Part shown: in pieces, positions 5,380 through 5,435 of the stretch | How the letters are laid out: each line of letters opens with the position of its first letter | Numbering within the stretch: the stretch's first letter is position 1 | Origin: JBPCRW01 sp050996405 | GTDB taxonomy: Bacteria; Acidobacteriota; Blastocatellia; Pyrinomonadales; Pyrinomonadaceae | NCBI GenBank assembly: GCA_050996405.1 | Contig: JBPCRW010000191.1 | Span: 1 to 5,435, forward strand | Direction: 5' to 3' | DNA: 5,435 nt | Notes under the pieces: model-generated | The model's input: the letters and a program-made list of their open reading frames with translations, nothing else | What the model was told of the DNA's origin: nothing | Databases searched by the model: none | Made by a program: the position numbers and the translations under genes

Positions 5380-5435
5380 ATGTCCACCAAAGCGACGATT
5401 GCACATAGCAAGGAATTTCACTTCTACCGCGAATG
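5380..5435 (+). CDS. Small conserved hypothetical protein, 5' end only
   Basis: Eighteen complete codons read M-S-T-K-A-T-I-A-H-S-K-E-F-H-F-Y-R-E before the window ends. A GAGGAG (5365-5370) nine bases ahead of the ATG makes the start convincing. The opening S-T-K-A-T-I-x-x-x-x-x-F-H-x-Y recalls a small uncharacterised protein family found in several bacterial phyla, from memory only. It follows the frameshifted zinc-ribbon gene by 63 bases and may be its own unit. Too little is present to infer a role. Confidence 0.65.
   Translation, partial: MSTKATIAHSKEFHFYRE

Overview
The window looks like an accessory stretch of a bacterial chromosome or plasmid, made of remnants of mobile DNA and short regulator genes. 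Base composition is very uneven: about 20% GC in the gap at 1015-1491, low-to-medium in most genes, and clearly above 50% in the HNH gene at 3654-4794. The XRE-type regulator (3197-3475) and the DUF5991-like protein (2634-2954) remind me of proteins common in Acidobacteria (Blastocatellia/Pyrinomonadaceae). That assignment is from memory of family style only and is tentative.

Left part (1-1000): the first 90 bases are the end of an IS5-like insertion sequence, with the first 11 codons of its transposase running off the window on the minus strand. It abuts the 3' end of a tnsA gene (95-781, minus). TnsA is the FokI-like endonuclease subunit of Tn7-type transposases; its catalytic residues are present, but its C-terminal domain seems cut short next to the IS. 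The expected next gene, tnsB, is not in the window. Upstream of tnsA (782-956) is a segment with three similar TTATAA-centred motifs and a possible terminal ...ACA, a candidate end of the Tn7-like element. A good intrinsic terminator (978-1014) follows 21 bases after that candidate end.

Middle part (1015-3196): an AT-rich non-coding gap is followed by three minus-strand genes, read from right to left: a DUF5991-like fragment (2634-2954), a putative lipoprotein (1793-2548) and a small ribbon-helix-helix DNA-binding protein (1492-1752).

Right part (3197-5435): a plus-strand series of an XRE-family regulator (3197-3475), a zinc-ribbon HNH nuclease gene (3654-4794), an overlapping gene for a helix-turn-helix plus zinc-ribbon protein (4794-5316), and the start of a small conserved gene (5380 onward). 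The nuclease gene and the gene after it each appear to carry one extra base. The first shift falls on the catalytic Asp-His of the HNH motif. Either both genes are decaying or the assembly has indel errors.

The most notable structure is in the IS end. Its 20-base terminal sequence is complementary, in two exact 10-base blocks, to sequence around the transposase ribosome binding site and start codon. A transcript reading in from tnsA could therefore fold and hide the transposase start, while a transcript begun inside the IS could not.
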